Shown: positions 7,746 to 17,665, counted from the stretch's first letter. The stretch is 64,000 bases of DNA from Marivirga sp963719535 (GCA_963719535.1 CAVRCH010000003.1:62001-126000), one strand, 5' to 3'. The notes: generated by a model not told the origin, from the letters alone. Program-made: numbers and translations.

Positions 7746-8740
7746 AAACTTAAAATGGCCTGATCAGTAAATACTTCATTGATCTCATCCAGGGTGGCCA
7801 GTACTTCTTCATATTTCTCAGATTCTACCAATCGGCTTCTGTAGGGTTTAAAGTTCACAATGCCCCGGAAATAATTAGTGTAATGGCGCCTCATTTCAAA
7901 GATTCCTTTTTTCTCTCCTTTCCATTCAACAGAAAACTTCAAATGGTTCTTTGCCACTTTCACTCTTTCAGCCAAATCAGGGCCTTCTAAAATTTCACCT
8001 GTTTTAAGATAGTGCTTAATTTCATTGAAAATCCAGGGGTATCCTATAGCAGCACGTCCAATCATAATGCCATCCACACCATATTTATCCTTATACTCTT
8101 TAGCTTTTTGTGGGGAGTCAATATCTCCATTGCCAAAAATAGGAATATGAATGGCTGGGTCTTCTTTTACTTTTGCAATAAAATCCCAGTTAGCTTCGCC
8201 TTTGTACATTTGTTGACGTGTTCTACCATGGATAGAAAGGGCTTGTATCCCAACGTCCTGTAATCTTTTAGCTACTTCCTGTATTTTTATAGTACTATCA
8301 TCCCAACCTAGTCGTGTTTTCACAGTTACAGGCTTATTTACCTGCTTCACTATTTCGGACGTCATAGCTTGCATTTTGGGTAAATCTAATAAAATACCCG
8401 CCCCAGCACCCTTGCAGGCCACTTTTTTCACAGGGCAGCCATAATTAATATCTATAATTTCGGGATTAGCCTCCTCTGCTATGGCTGCGGCCTCTCGCAT
8501 GGAATCTATTTTATCTCCAAAAATTTGAATACCAATGGGACGTTCGTAATCGTAAATGTCCAGCTTCTGAACACTTTTTTCCGCATTACGAATTAATCCT
8601 TCGGAGGAAATAAATTCTGTAAACATTAAATCCGCTCCATTTTCCTTGCATACAGCTCGGAAAGGGGGATCGCTCACATCTTCCATGGGTGCTAAAAGCA
8701 ATGGAAAGTCTCCTAATTCTATGTTTCCTATCTTTACCAA
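7742..8740 (-). CDS. dusB: tRNA-dihydrouridine synthase, DusB-like
   Basis: A 332-residue flavoenzyme that reduces uridines in the tRNA D loop with FMN and NADPH. The TIM barrel shows LLAPMEDVSDPPFR, the active-site motif NYGCPVKKV (C102 expected catalytic), KTRLGWDDS, IHGRTRQQMYKG, GNGDI and MIGRAAIGYPWIF for FMN phosphate binding. The start is TTG at 8740: MVKIGNIELG is the usual N-terminus of Bacteroidota homologues and the next Met is at residue 19. It is the first gene before the overlapping EamA gene and diverges from the CPBP protease gene with 38 bp between. Confidence 0.93.
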   Translation of the reverse strand: MVKIGNIELGDFPLLLAPMEDVSDPPFRAVCKENGADLMFTEFISSEGLIRNAEKSVQKLDIYDYERPIGIQIFGDKIDSMREAAAIAEEANPEIIDINYGCPVKKVACKGAGAGILLDLPKMQAMTSEIVKQVNKPVTVKTRLGWDDSTIKIQEVAKRLQDVGIQALSIHGRTRQQMYKGEANWDFIAKVKEDPAIHIPIFGNGDIDSPQKAKEYKDKYGVDGIMIGRAAIGYPWIFNEIKHYLKTGEILEGPDLAERVKVAKNHLKFSVEWKGEKKGIFEMRRHYTNYFRGIVNFKPYRSRLVESEKYEEVLATLDEINEVFTDQAILSL

Positions 8741-8778
8741 TTTGTAAGTCTGAATTTTGATGTAAATTTACGCTATAT

Positions 8779-9714
8779 ATGAATTCTTTCGAGTATAAAA
8801 ACCCACAAATTAACCAGAAAAATCCCTGGACCTCATTATTTTTATTAATAATGCTTTTTTTGGCCGCCAACTTAGTCGCGCAACTAGTAGGGTCTGCTAT
8901 AGCTGTTTTTGCTTCAGGAGCTGATTTTAAGGACTTAAACAAGCTTTTTGAACCTCCATTTACTGCGCAAAGCAAACGATTTCTGTACATTGCTCAAGGC
9001 TTAAGTCATTTTTTAGGCTTTACTGCCTTTGGTCTTTTTTTTATCAAGATTATAGACCAAGAAAATATTAGTAGTCATTTTACTGGAAAAAATTTATCCG
9101 CTTCGGGTATATTACTAGTCATTTTTATGACTTTTTCATTTATGCTATTCAATTCTATAGTGATTGAATGGAATATGAATTTTCAATTTCCGGAATTTTT
9201 AAGGGAGTTTGAATCCTGGGCAAGAGCCATGGAAGACAGGCTACTGGAGCTTACAGGAGCTATGAGTAGTTATGCCAATATAGGTGAAATGTTGGTAGCG
9301 ATGCTGGTGATAGGAATTCTACCTGCTATAGGAGAGGAGTTAATATTCCGGGGTTTATTACAAAAGAAACTAATGTCGGCAATGAACGCGCCCCATGTAG
9401 CCATTTGGCTAACTGCTATCATTTTCGGAGTTTTTCATTTGCAATTTTTCGGGGTGTTGCCAAGAATACTTTTAGGAGCACTTTTCGGTTATATTTATTA
9501 TTATTCCGGTAATATTTGGTATCCTATTGTTGCACATTTTATAAATAATGGTTTAGCCGTTTTAGTAATGTATATTGGCCCCAGATACATAGAAGATTGG
9601 AATCCACAAGAGATTGACTCTAGTGTTCCGCCACTTTTTTCGCTTGCGGCTTTGGCTATGTGTACATTTCTTTTTTATCTATTTTTAAAGCAAATTAAAG
9701 AGAGGAGTGCATAA
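8779..9714 (+). CDS. CPBP-family intramembrane metalloprotease
   Basis: A 311-residue membrane protein with about eight helices. The CPBP (CAAX protease/ABI) signature is present: EELIFRGLLQKKLM with the EExxxR motif near residues 189-194, FGVFHLQFFG, and HFINNGLAV near residue 255 supplying further zinc-binding His. Members cleave membrane or secreted peptides, or serve in bacteriocin immunity; the substrate is unknown. The stop overlaps the next ATG by one base (TAATG), starting a three-gene run with the DUF2007 and cdsA genes. Confidence 0.88.
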   Translation: MNSFEYKNPQINQKNPWTSLFLLIMLFLAANLVAQLVGSAIAVFASGADFKDLNKLFEPPFTAQSKRFLYIAQGLSHFLGFTAFGLFFIKIIDQENISSHFTGKNLSASGILLVIFMTFSFMLFNSIVIEWNMNFQFPEFLREFESWARAMEDRLLELTGAMSSYANIGEMLVAMLVIGILPAIGEELIFRGLLQKKLMSAMNAPHVAIWLTAIIFGVFHLQFFGVLPRILLGALFGYIYYYSGNIWYPIVAHFINNGLAVLVMYIGPRYIEDWNPQEIDSSVPPLFSLAALAMCTFLFYLFLKQIKERSA

Positions 9715-9920
9715 TGGCTAGTTGGCAAACTGTTTTTAAAACAGATAAATTATACCGGGCGGAAATTGTAAAAGATTGTTTAAAAGAATACAATATTCAA
9801 CCCATTGTGGTTGATAAAAAAGATTCAGCCTATCAATTAGGCTATTATGAAGTTAAGGTGGCTACAGAAGAAGTACTTGTAGCAATAAAAATTATTGAGG
9901 ATGAGATCAAGTTTGAATAA
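9714..9920 (+). CDS. DUF2007-like small protein
   Basis: A 68-residue protein resembling the putative signal-transducing DUF2007 family: FKTDKLYRAEIVKDCLKEYNI, then a short hydrophobic strand and the tail EVLVAIKIIEDE. Its ATG is coupled to the CPBP gene and its end overlaps cdsA by 20 bp. This CPBP-DUF2007-CdsA order suggests an envelope-linked role, but no activity is known. Confidence 0.75.
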   Translation: MASWQTVFKTDKLYRAEIVKDCLKEYNIQPIVVDKKDSAYQLGYYEVKVATEEVLVAIKIIEDEIKFE

Positions 9921-10734
9921 ATATAATAATTTAACACAAAGAATTATTGCAGCTTTAGTGGGTGTGGCGGTTATATTAACAGCCATAATTTATGGTGAAT
10001 GGCCCTATTTTATAGTGTTTTTTATGCTTTGTGCACTTACTCAATTAGAATTCTACAAGTTAGTAGGTTTAGATGGCATGCTACCCTTAAAATTTTGGGG
10101 TACCATTACTGGTCTTTCTATTTATACTATAACCTTTCTGGTGCATGCTGAACATTTAACGGCTCAAATTTATTTTGCTATTGCACCAATTGCCTCTACG
10201 GTTTACTTTGTTAAATTATACAATAAAACCGATAAAAAGCCTTTTACCAGTATAGCTTTCACCTTTTTAGGTATTTTATATGTAGCTGTTCCTTTTTCGC
10301 TATTGCATATAGCGGTTTTCTATAATGGCACTTATAGTTTTCAAATAATTTTAGGAGCCTTATTTATTCAGTGGGCCAGTGATACAGGAGCTTATTTTGC
10401 AGGGGTGAAATTCGGACGCACCAAACTTTTTGAAAGAATTTCCCCTAAAAAAACTTGGGAAGGGGCCTTGGGAGGTACCATTTTAGCTTTTATTTTCGCA
10501 ATAATTATGGCTGCCAATTTTGATGAAATAGCTGACTGGCAATGGTTATGCATTGCAGGTATCATTGTAATTGCAGGTACCTATGGAGATTTAGTGGAAT
10601 CTCTCTTTAAAAGAAGTATGGATATTAAGGATTCAGGCTCTATTATTCCGGGGCATGGCGGATTTTTAGATAGATTTGATGGACTTTTGCTATCCGCACC
10701 TTTCATTGCAGCTTTTTTAATGCTTTTCGACTAA
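9901..10734 (+). CDS. cdsA: Phosphatidate cytidylyltransferase
   Basis: A 277-residue integral membrane enzyme that makes CDP-diacylglycerol from phosphatidate and CTP, the branch point of phospholipid synthesis. Eight or so helices precede the CdsA signature ESLFKRSMDIKDSG and PGHGGFLDRFDGLL near residues 235-265. A TTG at 9895 could extend it by two residues, but ATG at 9901 is preferred. Translation is probably coupled to the DUF2007 gene. Phosphatidylserine decarboxylase, which acts later in the same pathway, is encoded 1.5 kb downstream. Confidence 0.93.
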   Translation: MRSSLNKYNNLTQRIIAALVGVAVILTAIIYGEWPYFIVFFMLCALTQLEFYKLVGLDGMLPLKFWGTITGLSIYTITFLVHAEHLTAQIYFAIAPIASTVYFVKLYNKTDKKPFTSIAFTFLGILYVAVPFSLLHIAVFYNGTYSFQIILGALFIQWASDTGAYFAGVKFGRTKLFERISPKKTWEGALGGTILAFIFAIIMAANFDEIADWQWLCIAGIIVIAGTYGDLVESLFKRSMDIKDSGSIIPGHGGFLDRFDGLLLSAPFIAAFLMLFD

Positions 10735-10822
10735 TTTCGTCAACTTTCGGATGAAAAAAACGAAAATGATATAACAAATCATTAATTTTAGCTCAAAGTT
10801 TTTAAATAAAAACAAAAAATAT

Positions 10823-12097
10823 ATGGGTTATATAGAACCGGCTCCAATTAAAGACTTAGAGAATCCTTTTGAGTCAATGATGTCTCGATTTCATATCGCA
10901 GCTCAACATTTAGGCCTTGAAGATGAGGTGTACAATGTACTAAAATCTCCGGCCCGTCAGGTAATAGTTTCAATACCGATTACTATGGATGATGGTTCCA
11001 TTCAGGTATTTGAAGGTTATCGCGTTATTCACTCCACTATTTTAGGTCCATCAAAAGGTGGTATCAGATATGATATGGGTGTGAATATTGATGAGGTTAA
11101 AGCATTAGCTGCCTGGATGACATGGAAATGTGCCGTGGTGGATATTCCTTATGGTGGCGCCAAAGGTGGTATCAAATGTAATCCTCGTGCTATGTCTGCA
11201 GGAGAAATTGAGAGATTAACGCGGTCTTATACTGAATCAATGGTAGATGTTTTTGGGCCGGATAGAGATATTCCTGCTCCGGATATGGGAACAGGCCCAA
11301 GAGAAATGGCCTGGCTAATGGATGCCTATTCCCGATCCAAAGGGATGACGGTAAATGCCGTAGTTACCGGAAAGCCAATAGTTTTAGGAGGTTCTTTGGG
11401 AAGAACAGAAGCTACGGGTCGTGGTGTAATGGTTTCTGCATTAGCAGCCATGGAGAAATTGAAAATCAATCCATATAAAGCAACTTTCGCGGTGCAAGGT
11501 TTTGGTAATGTGGGTTCTTTTGCTGCTTTACTTTTGGAAGAAAGAGGTGGAACTATAGTTTCAGTTTCTGATATTTCTGGAGCTTATTATAATGAGAAAG
11601 GCATTAACATTAAAGAAGCTATTGAGTTCAGGAACCTTAACAATGGGACCTTAGAGGGCTTTTTAGGAGCTGAGAAAATAGACGGCAACGATCTTCTTAC
11701 CTTGGAAGTTGATGTATTAATACCTGCAGCTAAGGAAGATGTTATTACTGCAGATAATGCCAATAATATAAAAGCTAAGTTGATAGTAGAAGGTGCCAAC
11801 GGCCCAACTTCATCAAAGGCAGATAAAATTATTAATGATAAAGGAATAATGGTGGCACCTGATATTTTAGCCAATGCTGGTGGCGTTACTGTTTCTTATT
11901 TTGAGTGGGTACAAAATCGCTTAGGATATAAATGGACAGCGGAAAGGGTAAACAGGAGATCTGATAGAATTATGAAAGATGCTTTTGAGGTTGTTTATAA
12001 AACTTCTATTGAGTACGATGTGCCAATGAGAATTGCAGCTTATATTGTTGCTATTGATAAAGTAGCAAAAACATATAAATTCCGTGGAGGGTATTGA
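10823..12097 (+). CDS. Glu/Leu/Phe/Val family dehydrogenase (glutamate dehydrogenase)
   Basis: A 424-residue NAD(P)-dependent enzyme converting glutamate to 2-oxoglutarate and ammonium, or the reverse. The dimerisation and substrate domain (1-200) holds GPSKGGIRYD and PYGGAKGGI, whose Lys residues bind and process glutamate; the Rossmann domain begins with VQGFGNVGSFAA (about 225). The size is that of hexameric GDH of the short type (about 420). It stands alone, with 88 bp before it and a terminator after it. Coenzyme preference cannot be read reliably. Confidence 0.92.
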   Translation: MGYIEPAPIKDLENPFESMMSRFHIAAQHLGLEDEVYNVLKSPARQVIVSIPITMDDGSIQVFEGYRVIHSTILGPSKGGIRYDMGVNIDEVKALAAWMTWKCAVVDIPYGGAKGGIKCNPRAMSAGEIERLTRSYTESMVDVFGPDRDIPAPDMGTGPREMAWLMDAYSRSKGMTVNAVVTGKPIVLGGSLGRTEATGRGVMVSALAAMEKLKINPYKATFAVQGFGNVGSFAALLLEERGGTIVSVSDISGAYYNEKGINIKEAIEFRNLNNGTLEGFLGAEKIDGNDLLTLEVDVLIPAAKEDVITADNANNIKAKLIVEGANGPTSSKADKIINDKGIMVAPDILANAGGVTVSYFEWVQNRLGYKWTAERVNRRSDRIMKDAFEVVYKTSIEYDVPMRIAAYIVAIDKVAKTYKFRGGY

Positions 12098-12130
12098 TTT
12101 TTAATACAAATACACTTATTTATTACTATA

Positions 12131-12157
12131 AAAAGCGCAGTTTATCTGCGCTTTTTT
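12131..12157 (+). terminator. Terminator after glutamate dehydrogenase
   Basis: AAAAGCGCAG (12131-12140), loop TTTAT, CTGCGCTTTT (12146-12155) with further T. It separates the dehydrogenase gene from psd. Confidence 0.88.
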
Positions 12158-12186
12158 AATCTTTGAATGTAAATATTGAATTAAAG

Positions 12187-12846
12187 ATGACAATACACAA
12201 AGAAGGAAAGACAGTTTTATTTATAGCCTTAGTAGTTTTTGTAGGGGTATTTTTTTTAATGGAATATGTAGTAGTGGCACCAAGATGGGTCAATAATGCT
12301 GTTTTAGGCGTTATGATTATATTCTATTTTTTGATTTTACAATTTTTCCGAAACCCTAAATTTGTAATTAATACCAATGAAAAGCATGTTTTAGCCCCGG
12401 CAGATGGCAAAGTAGTAGTAATTGAAGATACAGAGGAAACCGAGTATTTCAACGAAAAACGTAAGCAGATATCCATTTTTATGTCGCCTGTAAATGTGCA
12501 TGTAAATAGAAGCCCTGTCTCTGGGGAAGTTAAATTTTGCAAGTACCATGCAGGTAAATATTTAGTGGCCTGGCATCCTAAATCAAGCACAGAAAATGAA
12601 AGAACAACTATTGTTGTTGAAAGTGGAAATGGTGTTGAAGTGCTTTTTAGACAAATTGCTGGAGCAGTAGCCAGAAGAATTAAGTGGTATGTTAAGCCAG
12701 GTGATATGGTTGAACAAGGAGGAGAGTTTGGATTTATAAAATTTGGATCAAGAGTGGATGTGTTTTTACCCTTAGATGCGAGAATAAATGTAGCTATTGG
12801 TGATAAAACTAAAGGTGGCAGGACTATCATTGCAGAGCTACCCTAA
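12187..12846 (+). CDS. psd: Phosphatidylserine decarboxylase (short, PSD-A type)
   Basis: A 219-residue proenzyme that makes phosphatidylethanolamine from phosphatidylserine. Two membrane segments lie at about 12-55. Conserved motifs are APADGKVV, NVHVNRSPVSG, and near the end GFIKFGSRVDVFLP, where self-cleavage before the Ser of GSR creates the pyruvoyl group. I start at the ATG 12187 (MTIHKEGK); the TTG at 12163 that extends the frame is close behind the upstream terminator and less likely. A terminator follows at 12875. Confidence 0.92.
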   Translation: MTIHKEGKTVLFIALVVFVGVFFLMEYVVVAPRWVNNAVLGVMIIFYFLILQFFRNPKFVINTNEKHVLAPADGKVVVIEDTEETEYFNEKRKQISIFMSPVNVHVNRSPVSGEVKFCKYHAGKYLVAWHPKSSTENERTTIVVESGNGVEVLFRQIAGAVARRIKWYVKPGDMVEQGGEFGFIKFGSRVDVFLPLDARINVAIGDKTKGGRTIIAELP

Positions 12847-12874
12847 GAAATTCAAATAAAACTAATAATTTAAG

Positions 12875-12904
12875 AGCCGTTTGTATTAGCAAATGGCTTT
12901 TTTT
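12875..12904 (+). terminator. Terminator after psd
   Basis: AGCCGTTTG (12875-12883) pairs, with one G-T pair, with CAAATGGCT (12890-12898), followed by a run of T. Confidence 0.85.
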
Positions 12905-12978
12905 ATGTTTGTGCATCATTTCAAATGATTTCCGCACGAGGAGTCGACCTTTCATTTATCAAGCTAAAATTTTAGATC

Positions 12979-14196
12979 ATGCAACAGTGGAAAAAACTGC
13001 CTCAAAACGAGATCAAAAAACGTGTTTTTACTGCACTATCAAATAATGTAGATTATTATAATCAAAATATCATCGGGCTGCCAGCCTCTCATTTGGATGA
13101 TAAAGTGTTTTATCAAAATGCCCCCTTTCTGGAAGATGCACCCTATTTATCAACCTTAATTCATAACCCAAACCACATTGGCTGTCATACCTTGGGTGAG
13201 TCGGAAAGTTTTTTCAAGGGCACGCAGGAAATTGAAAAAGAGGTAATCCATATTTGTGCGAATAACATTTTAAAAGGTAAGGAGGAAAATTTTGATGGTT
13301 ATATAGCCTCAGGTGGTACAGAAGCCAACATGCAAGCGGTATGGATTTATAGAAATTATTTCATGAAGAAGCATCAGGCCACTCTAAATGAAATAGCGAT
13401 AATAAGTTCCAGTGATGCTCATTACTCATCGGCCAAGGCGGGTAATGTATTCCAAATCAGTTTTTATAAAGTACAAGTAGATGATACGACTAGAGAATTC
13501 AATGAGCAATCGGTAACTGAAACTTTAGAACAAGCAAAAGCTGAGGGTAAAAAGTACTTTGTAGTGGTGGCCAATATGATGACTACCATGTTTGGATCTG
13601 TTGATAATATTGATGCATATATTAGCGCGTTGGAAAGCATGGATTTACTGTTTAAGGTGCATGTAGACGGAGCTTATGGTGGCTTTTTCTATCCCTTTGC
13701 TAAGCCTGACAATCCCTTAAATTTTAGTAACCCTAAGGTGAATTCCATTACTTTAGATGCTCATAAAATGTTGCAGGCCCCCTATGGGACAGGGATTTTC
13801 CTTATTAGAAAGGGTTGGATGAATTATGCCAATACTCAGGAAGCAAGTTATGTGGAAGGGGAGGATTTTACCTTAATAGGCTCAAGATCCGGGGCCAATG
13901 CCATTGCCATATGGATGATTCTGATGACTTATGGGCCCAATGGTTGGTTTGAGAAAACTTTGGTTCTCAACCATAGAGCCACGTGGTTGGCTGAAGAATT
14001 AGATAAAAGAAAAATTGCATATTATCGGCATCCTGATGCAAATATAGTAACCATAGAAGCAGGCTTTTTAAAGAAAGAAGTCTGTAAGAAATTTGGTTTA
14101 GTACCCGATAGCCACAAAAGTCCGAAATGGTACAAGATTGTGATCATGGACCATGTTTCTATTGAAAAATTACAACTGTTCTTGGAGGAGGTTTGA
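12979..14196 (+). CDS. Pyridoxal-phosphate-dependent group II decarboxylase
   Basis: A 405-residue PLP enzyme of the glutamate/histidine/tyrosine decarboxylase-like group. Visible motifs are GGTEANMQAVWIYRN, SSDAHYSSAKAGNV (the His stacks on PLP), VHVDGAYGGFF (Asp binding the pyridine N), and SITLDAHKMLQAPYGTG with the Schiff-base Lys. Family members remove the alpha-carboxylate of an amino acid; the substrate is not deducible. It could also be a carbon-sulfur lyase-like relative. The gene is monocistronic, preceded by the psd terminator. Confidence 0.82.
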   Translation: MQQWKKLPQNEIKKRVFTALSNNVDYYNQNIIGLPASHLDDKVFYQNAPFLEDAPYLSTLIHNPNHIGCHTLGESESFFKGTQEIEKEVIHICANNILKGKEENFDGYIASGGTEANMQAVWIYRNYFMKKHQATLNEIAIISSSDAHYSSAKAGNVFQISFYKVQVDDTTREFNEQSVTETLEQAKAEGKKYFVVVANMMTTMFGSVDNIDAYISALESMDLLFKVHVDGAYGGFFYPFAKPDNPLNFSNPKVNSITLDAHKMLQAPYGTGIFLIRKGWMNYANTQEASYVEGEDFTLIGSRSGANAIAIWMILMTYGPNGWFEKTLVLNHRATWLAEELDKRKIAYYRHPDANIVTIEAGFLKKEVCKKFGLVPDSHKSPKWYKIVIMDHVSIEKLQLFLEEV

Positions 14197-14208
14197 TGGG
14201 GGTACCAT

Positions 14209-14254
14209 CCTCCTCGATTGCATCGAGGAGGGGCGAGAATTGCGATTGCATCGC
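14209..14254. repeat. Pair of perfect triloop hairpins
   Basis: CCTCCTCGAT (14209-14218), TGC, ATCGAGGAGG (14222-14231) is a 10-bp perfect inverted repeat with a 3-nt loop. GCGAT, TGC, ATCGC (14242-14254) follows. Both have the same loop and share CGATTGCATCG. No T run follows, so it is not a standard terminator for the PLP gene. Confidence 0.7.
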
Positions 14255-14355
14255 ATTATGTTACATTTTAATTTTTAAAAATATATTTTTTTCTTTTAAC
14301 TACCTTGATTTAAAAATTATAATAAACTTTCAATTTTCAATGAGCTTTATGCCAT

Positions 14356-14381
14356 AGGCCCGCCAAAGGCTGGCAGGCTAT
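14356..14381. repeat. GCCAAAGGC-type intergenic repeat
   Basis: The string GCCAAAGGCTGGCAGGCTAT recurs in altered form or on the other strand at about 19413, 19647, 47187 and 57680-57780. It lies in the gap 14197-14507 that has no gene. Confidence 0.5.
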
Positions 14382-14507
14382 CCCAATGCGACAAAAGCTC
14401 TTCTCTAGAATCCTCGTTAGATTTAATCGATGCTAGACACCCAAACTTAATATTATAAAAGTGGAAGCTTTTCATTCCCTCTTTGAACCAAACGAGGAAT
14501 AGTCGTC

Positions 14508-17369
14508 TTACTTCATTTCCAACTTTAAAAACTGACCGGTATAGCTGTCTTTTTTCTTTAAGATACCTTCGGGTGTACCTGTAAATACAATGTTACCACC
14601 CTCATTTCCACCTTCCGGACCTATATCAATCAAATGGTCTGCTACTTTTATCACATCCATATTATGCTCAATAATTAATACCGTATTTCCCTTCTCTACC
14701 AGCTTTTGTAACACGTCCAGTAAATGCTGTATATCCTGGAAGTGCAAGCCAGTGGTAGGTTCATCTAAAATATAGAAGGTATTGCCAGTATCTTTTTTGG
14801 AAAGTTCAGTGGCTAATTTAACTCTTTGGGCTTCTCCACCCGAAAGGGTAGTGGCATGCTGACCCAATGTAATATAGCCTAATCCTACTTCTGATAAAGT
14901 TTGTATTTTTCTTAAAATTTTAGGCTGATTCTCAAAAAACTCAACCGCTTGTTCAACCGTCATATCCAATACATCAGAGATAGATTTCCCTTTGAATCTC
15001 ACCTCTAAAGTTTCTCTATTATAACGCTTTCCTTTACAGGTTTCACAAGGCACATGTACATCAGGGAGAAAGTCCATTTCAATCAACTTCATACCGCCCC
15101 CTTCGCAGGTTTCGCATCTTCCACCTTTCACATTGAAGGAAAACCTACCGGGTTTGTAGCCTCTAATTTTAGCTTCCGGTAAATTGCTAAAAAGTGCCCT
15201 AATATCAGTAAAAACTCCTGTATAAGTAGCAGGGTTAGAACGCGGTGTTCTACCAATTGGCGATTGATCTACCTCTATTACCTTATCTAAATGTTCCAAA
15301 CCACTGATGCTCTTATGAGCCATTGGTTCTCTTTTAGATCGATAGAATTTCTGATTTAAAATAGGGTATAATGTGTCGTGAATGAGTGTAGATTTACCAC
15401 TTCCCGACACACCTGTCACACACATCATAGTGCCCAAAGGGAAATCCACGGAAACATTTTTTAAATTGTTTCCGGTTGCGCCTTTGAGCTGTAATTTCTT
15501 ACCATTTCCCTTTCTTCTTTTCTCTGGGACTTCAATGGAAAGATCGCCCATTAGATATTTTGCGGTTTTACTTCCCTGTTTCAGAAAACTATCCGGATTA
15601 CCTGCTGCTACCACTTTTCCTCCGTGTCTACCTGCTCCGGGGCCAATATCTAAGATGAAATCTGAGGCTAGCATCATGTCTTTATCATGTTCTACTACCA
15701 TTACCGTATTACCCAAATCACGTAAATCTTTGAGTGCAGATATTAGCTTCATATTATCGCGCTGGTGCAAACCTATACTAGGCTCATCTAAAATATACAA
15801 AACACCTACTAATTGTGTGCCTATTTGTGTTGCTAACCTAATCCGTTGTGCTTCACCACCGGATAAAGTTTTTAAGGTTCGGTTCAGTGATAAATAATCT
15901 AAACCTACATCTAAAAGGAAACCAATTCTTTTTCTTACCTCTTTCAAAACCTCTGCACCAATCAGGTTTTGCTTTTCCGTCATTCGGTCTTCCACATTTT
16001 CAAACCATTGGCTTAACTCTGAAATGCTCATTAAAGCCAATTGAGAAATATTAGTTTTGTCGATCAGGAAATGCAGTGATTCTTTTTTCAACCGCAAGCC
16101 ATTACAATCAGGGCAGGTCTGCACGATGGTATAATCTTGCAACCAGTCTCTCATTTTATCTGTGCCACCTTCCTGTTGCTTTTCAAGGAACTTAATAATT
16201 CCTTCAAAACTAGTGTTCCAGCTAGTACCCGGATACTTTATAGAAGGTACTTCAACCTTTGTTTTCGCACCAAATAATAACACGTTAATCACTTCCTCAG
16301 GGAATTTTTCCAAAGGAGTAGAGAGATTGACTTTGGTGTTCTTTAAAATGGCTTCTATCTTTTTGAAAATCCATATATCTCGGTATTCACCAAGGGGAGC
16401 AATACCACCCCTGCTAATGCTCAGCTTAGGATTAGGAATCACGGATTCTTCCGTTATATGCTCAATTTCACCTAGTCCATTACAGGTAGGGCAGGCTCCG
16501 TAGGGCGAGTTAAATGAGAAATTGTTAGGGGCCGGCTCATCATAAGCTAAGCCTGTTTCAGGGTCCATCAGGTTTTTAGAGAAATGTTGGATATTGCCTT
16601 CCGTATCGCGCACCATCATAATTCCGTCTCCATGTTTAAGTGCAGTTTTTACGGACTGAGTAATTCTAAATGTATCCTTTTTATCTACTACAATACGGTC
16701 CACTACAATTTCAATATCATGCGTTTTGTAACGGTCTACCTGCATCCGGTCGTCAATCTCAACTATAACTCCATCCACACGTGCTTTCGTAAACCCCATT
16801 TTCCTGATTTGCTGAAAAAGCTCTCTGTAGTGTCCTTTTCTTGCTTTTACTACTGGGGCGAGGATACTTAGTTTAGCCTGATCAAAATCGCTTATTAAAT
16901 GAGCAATGATCTGATCTTCAGACTGGCGCTGCATTTTTTTACCTGTATTGTAAGAAAATGCTTCCCCAGCACGGGCATACAATACCCTCAGAAAATCGTA
17001 GATTTCTGTTAAAGTACCTACTGTGGATCGAGGGTTTTTGGAAGTTGTTTTTTGTTCGATGGAGATAACAGGTGAAAGTCCATTGATTTTATCTACATCA
17101 GGCCTTTCCATATCGCCAATAAAAGATCGGGCATAGGCCGAGAAGCTCTCCATATAGCGCCTTTGACCTTCCGCGTAAATGGTATCGAAGGCTAAACTCG
17201 ACTTTCCACTGCCGCTAATGCCGGTAATTACTACCAGTTTATTCCTTGGAATGGAAATATCGATATTCTTTAAATTATGTTCTCTTGCTCCAATTACTTC
17301 CAAATACTCTTCATTGGAAGCAACGGTTTTAAGTTCAACAGTTTTTTGAGCTTGTTCGGATACATTCAT
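14508..17369 (-). CDS. uvrA: Excinuclease ABC subunit A
   Basis: A 953-residue DNA-damage sensor of nucleotide excision repair, acting as a dimer that loads UvrB. It has two ABC modules: Walker A GISGSGKSSLAFDT near residue 50 and GVSGSGKSTLIHDTL near 650, each with an ABC signature (LSGGEAQRI, LSGGEAQRV) and DEP motif. Zinc-binding cysteine pairs are seen in CPTCNGLG, CPDCNG, and CETCEGGG...CETCKGKR. Length is normal for the family. It is monocistronic, with long non-coding DNA on both sides; no LexA-type box was recognised. Confidence 0.97.
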   Translation of the reverse strand: MNVSEQAQKTVELKTVASNEEYLEVIGAREHNLKNIDISIPRNKLVVITGISGSGKSSLAFDTIYAEGQRRYMESFSAYARSFIGDMERPDVDKINGLSPVISIEQKTTSKNPRSTVGTLTEIYDFLRVLYARAGEAFSYNTGKKMQRQSEDQIIAHLISDFDQAKLSILAPVVKARKGHYRELFQQIRKMGFTKARVDGVIVEIDDRMQVDRYKTHDIEIVVDRIVVDKKDTFRITQSVKTALKHGDGIMMVRDTEGNIQHFSKNLMDPETGLAYDEPAPNNFSFNSPYGACPTCNGLGEIEHITEESVIPNPKLSISRGGIAPLGEYRDIWIFKKIEAILKNTKVNLSTPLEKFPEEVINVLLFGAKTKVEVPSIKYPGTSWNTSFEGIIKFLEKQQEGGTDKMRDWLQDYTIVQTCPDCNGLRLKKESLHFLIDKTNISQLALMSISELSQWFENVEDRMTEKQNLIGAEVLKEVRKRIGFLLDVGLDYLSLNRTLKTLSGGEAQRIRLATQIGTQLVGVLYILDEPSIGLHQRDNMKLISALKDLRDLGNTVMVVEHDKDMMLASDFILDIGPGAGRHGGKVVAAGNPDSFLKQGSKTAKYLMGDLSIEVPEKRRKGNGKKLQLKGATGNNLKNVSVDFPLGTMMCVTGVSGSGKSTLIHDTLYPILNQKFYRSKREPMAHKSISGLEHLDKVIEVDQSPIGRTPRSNPATYTGVFTDIRALFSNLPEAKIRGYKPGRFSFNVKGGRCETCEGGGMKLIEMDFLPDVHVPCETCKGKRYNRETLEVRFKGKSISDVLDMTVEQAVEFFENQPKILRKIQTLSEVGLGYITLGQHATTLSGGEAQRVKLATELSKKDTGNTFYILDEPTTGLHFQDIQHLLDVLQKLVEKGNTVLIIEHNMDVIKVADHLIDIGPEGGNEGGNIVFTGTPEGILKKKDSYTGQFLKLEMK

Positions 17370-17665
17370 TGATTTCTTCTTGTTTCTTTTAGGTTGCAGA
17401 AAATAGCCCTAACTGTACTATCACGTAGATAATTTAGGATGGTTATACTGTATCTAAATGATATTTCCCCCATCAGTTATTCCACAAATTTCTAACTTGC
17501 TAAATTACAAAATATGCGGGGGTATTGTTTGAATTAGAGAGAGATAAATTCTCGATAATCAATTTCATCAAAAATAAAATACTCTTTCCCCAATTTGTAA
17601 TCCTATAAATCAACTCAATAATTTAAGAGATGTGTTTTTTCTAAGTAAAATTTAAGATGGGACAC

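Noticed and set aside
8586..8990. 134-codon minus-strand frame across the dusB/CPBP divergence
   Set aside because: It overlaps the starts of two well-supported genes in other frames.
15382..16871. Several plus-strand frames inside uvrA
   Set aside because: They lie fully opposite the well-conserved uvrA gene and show no family features.
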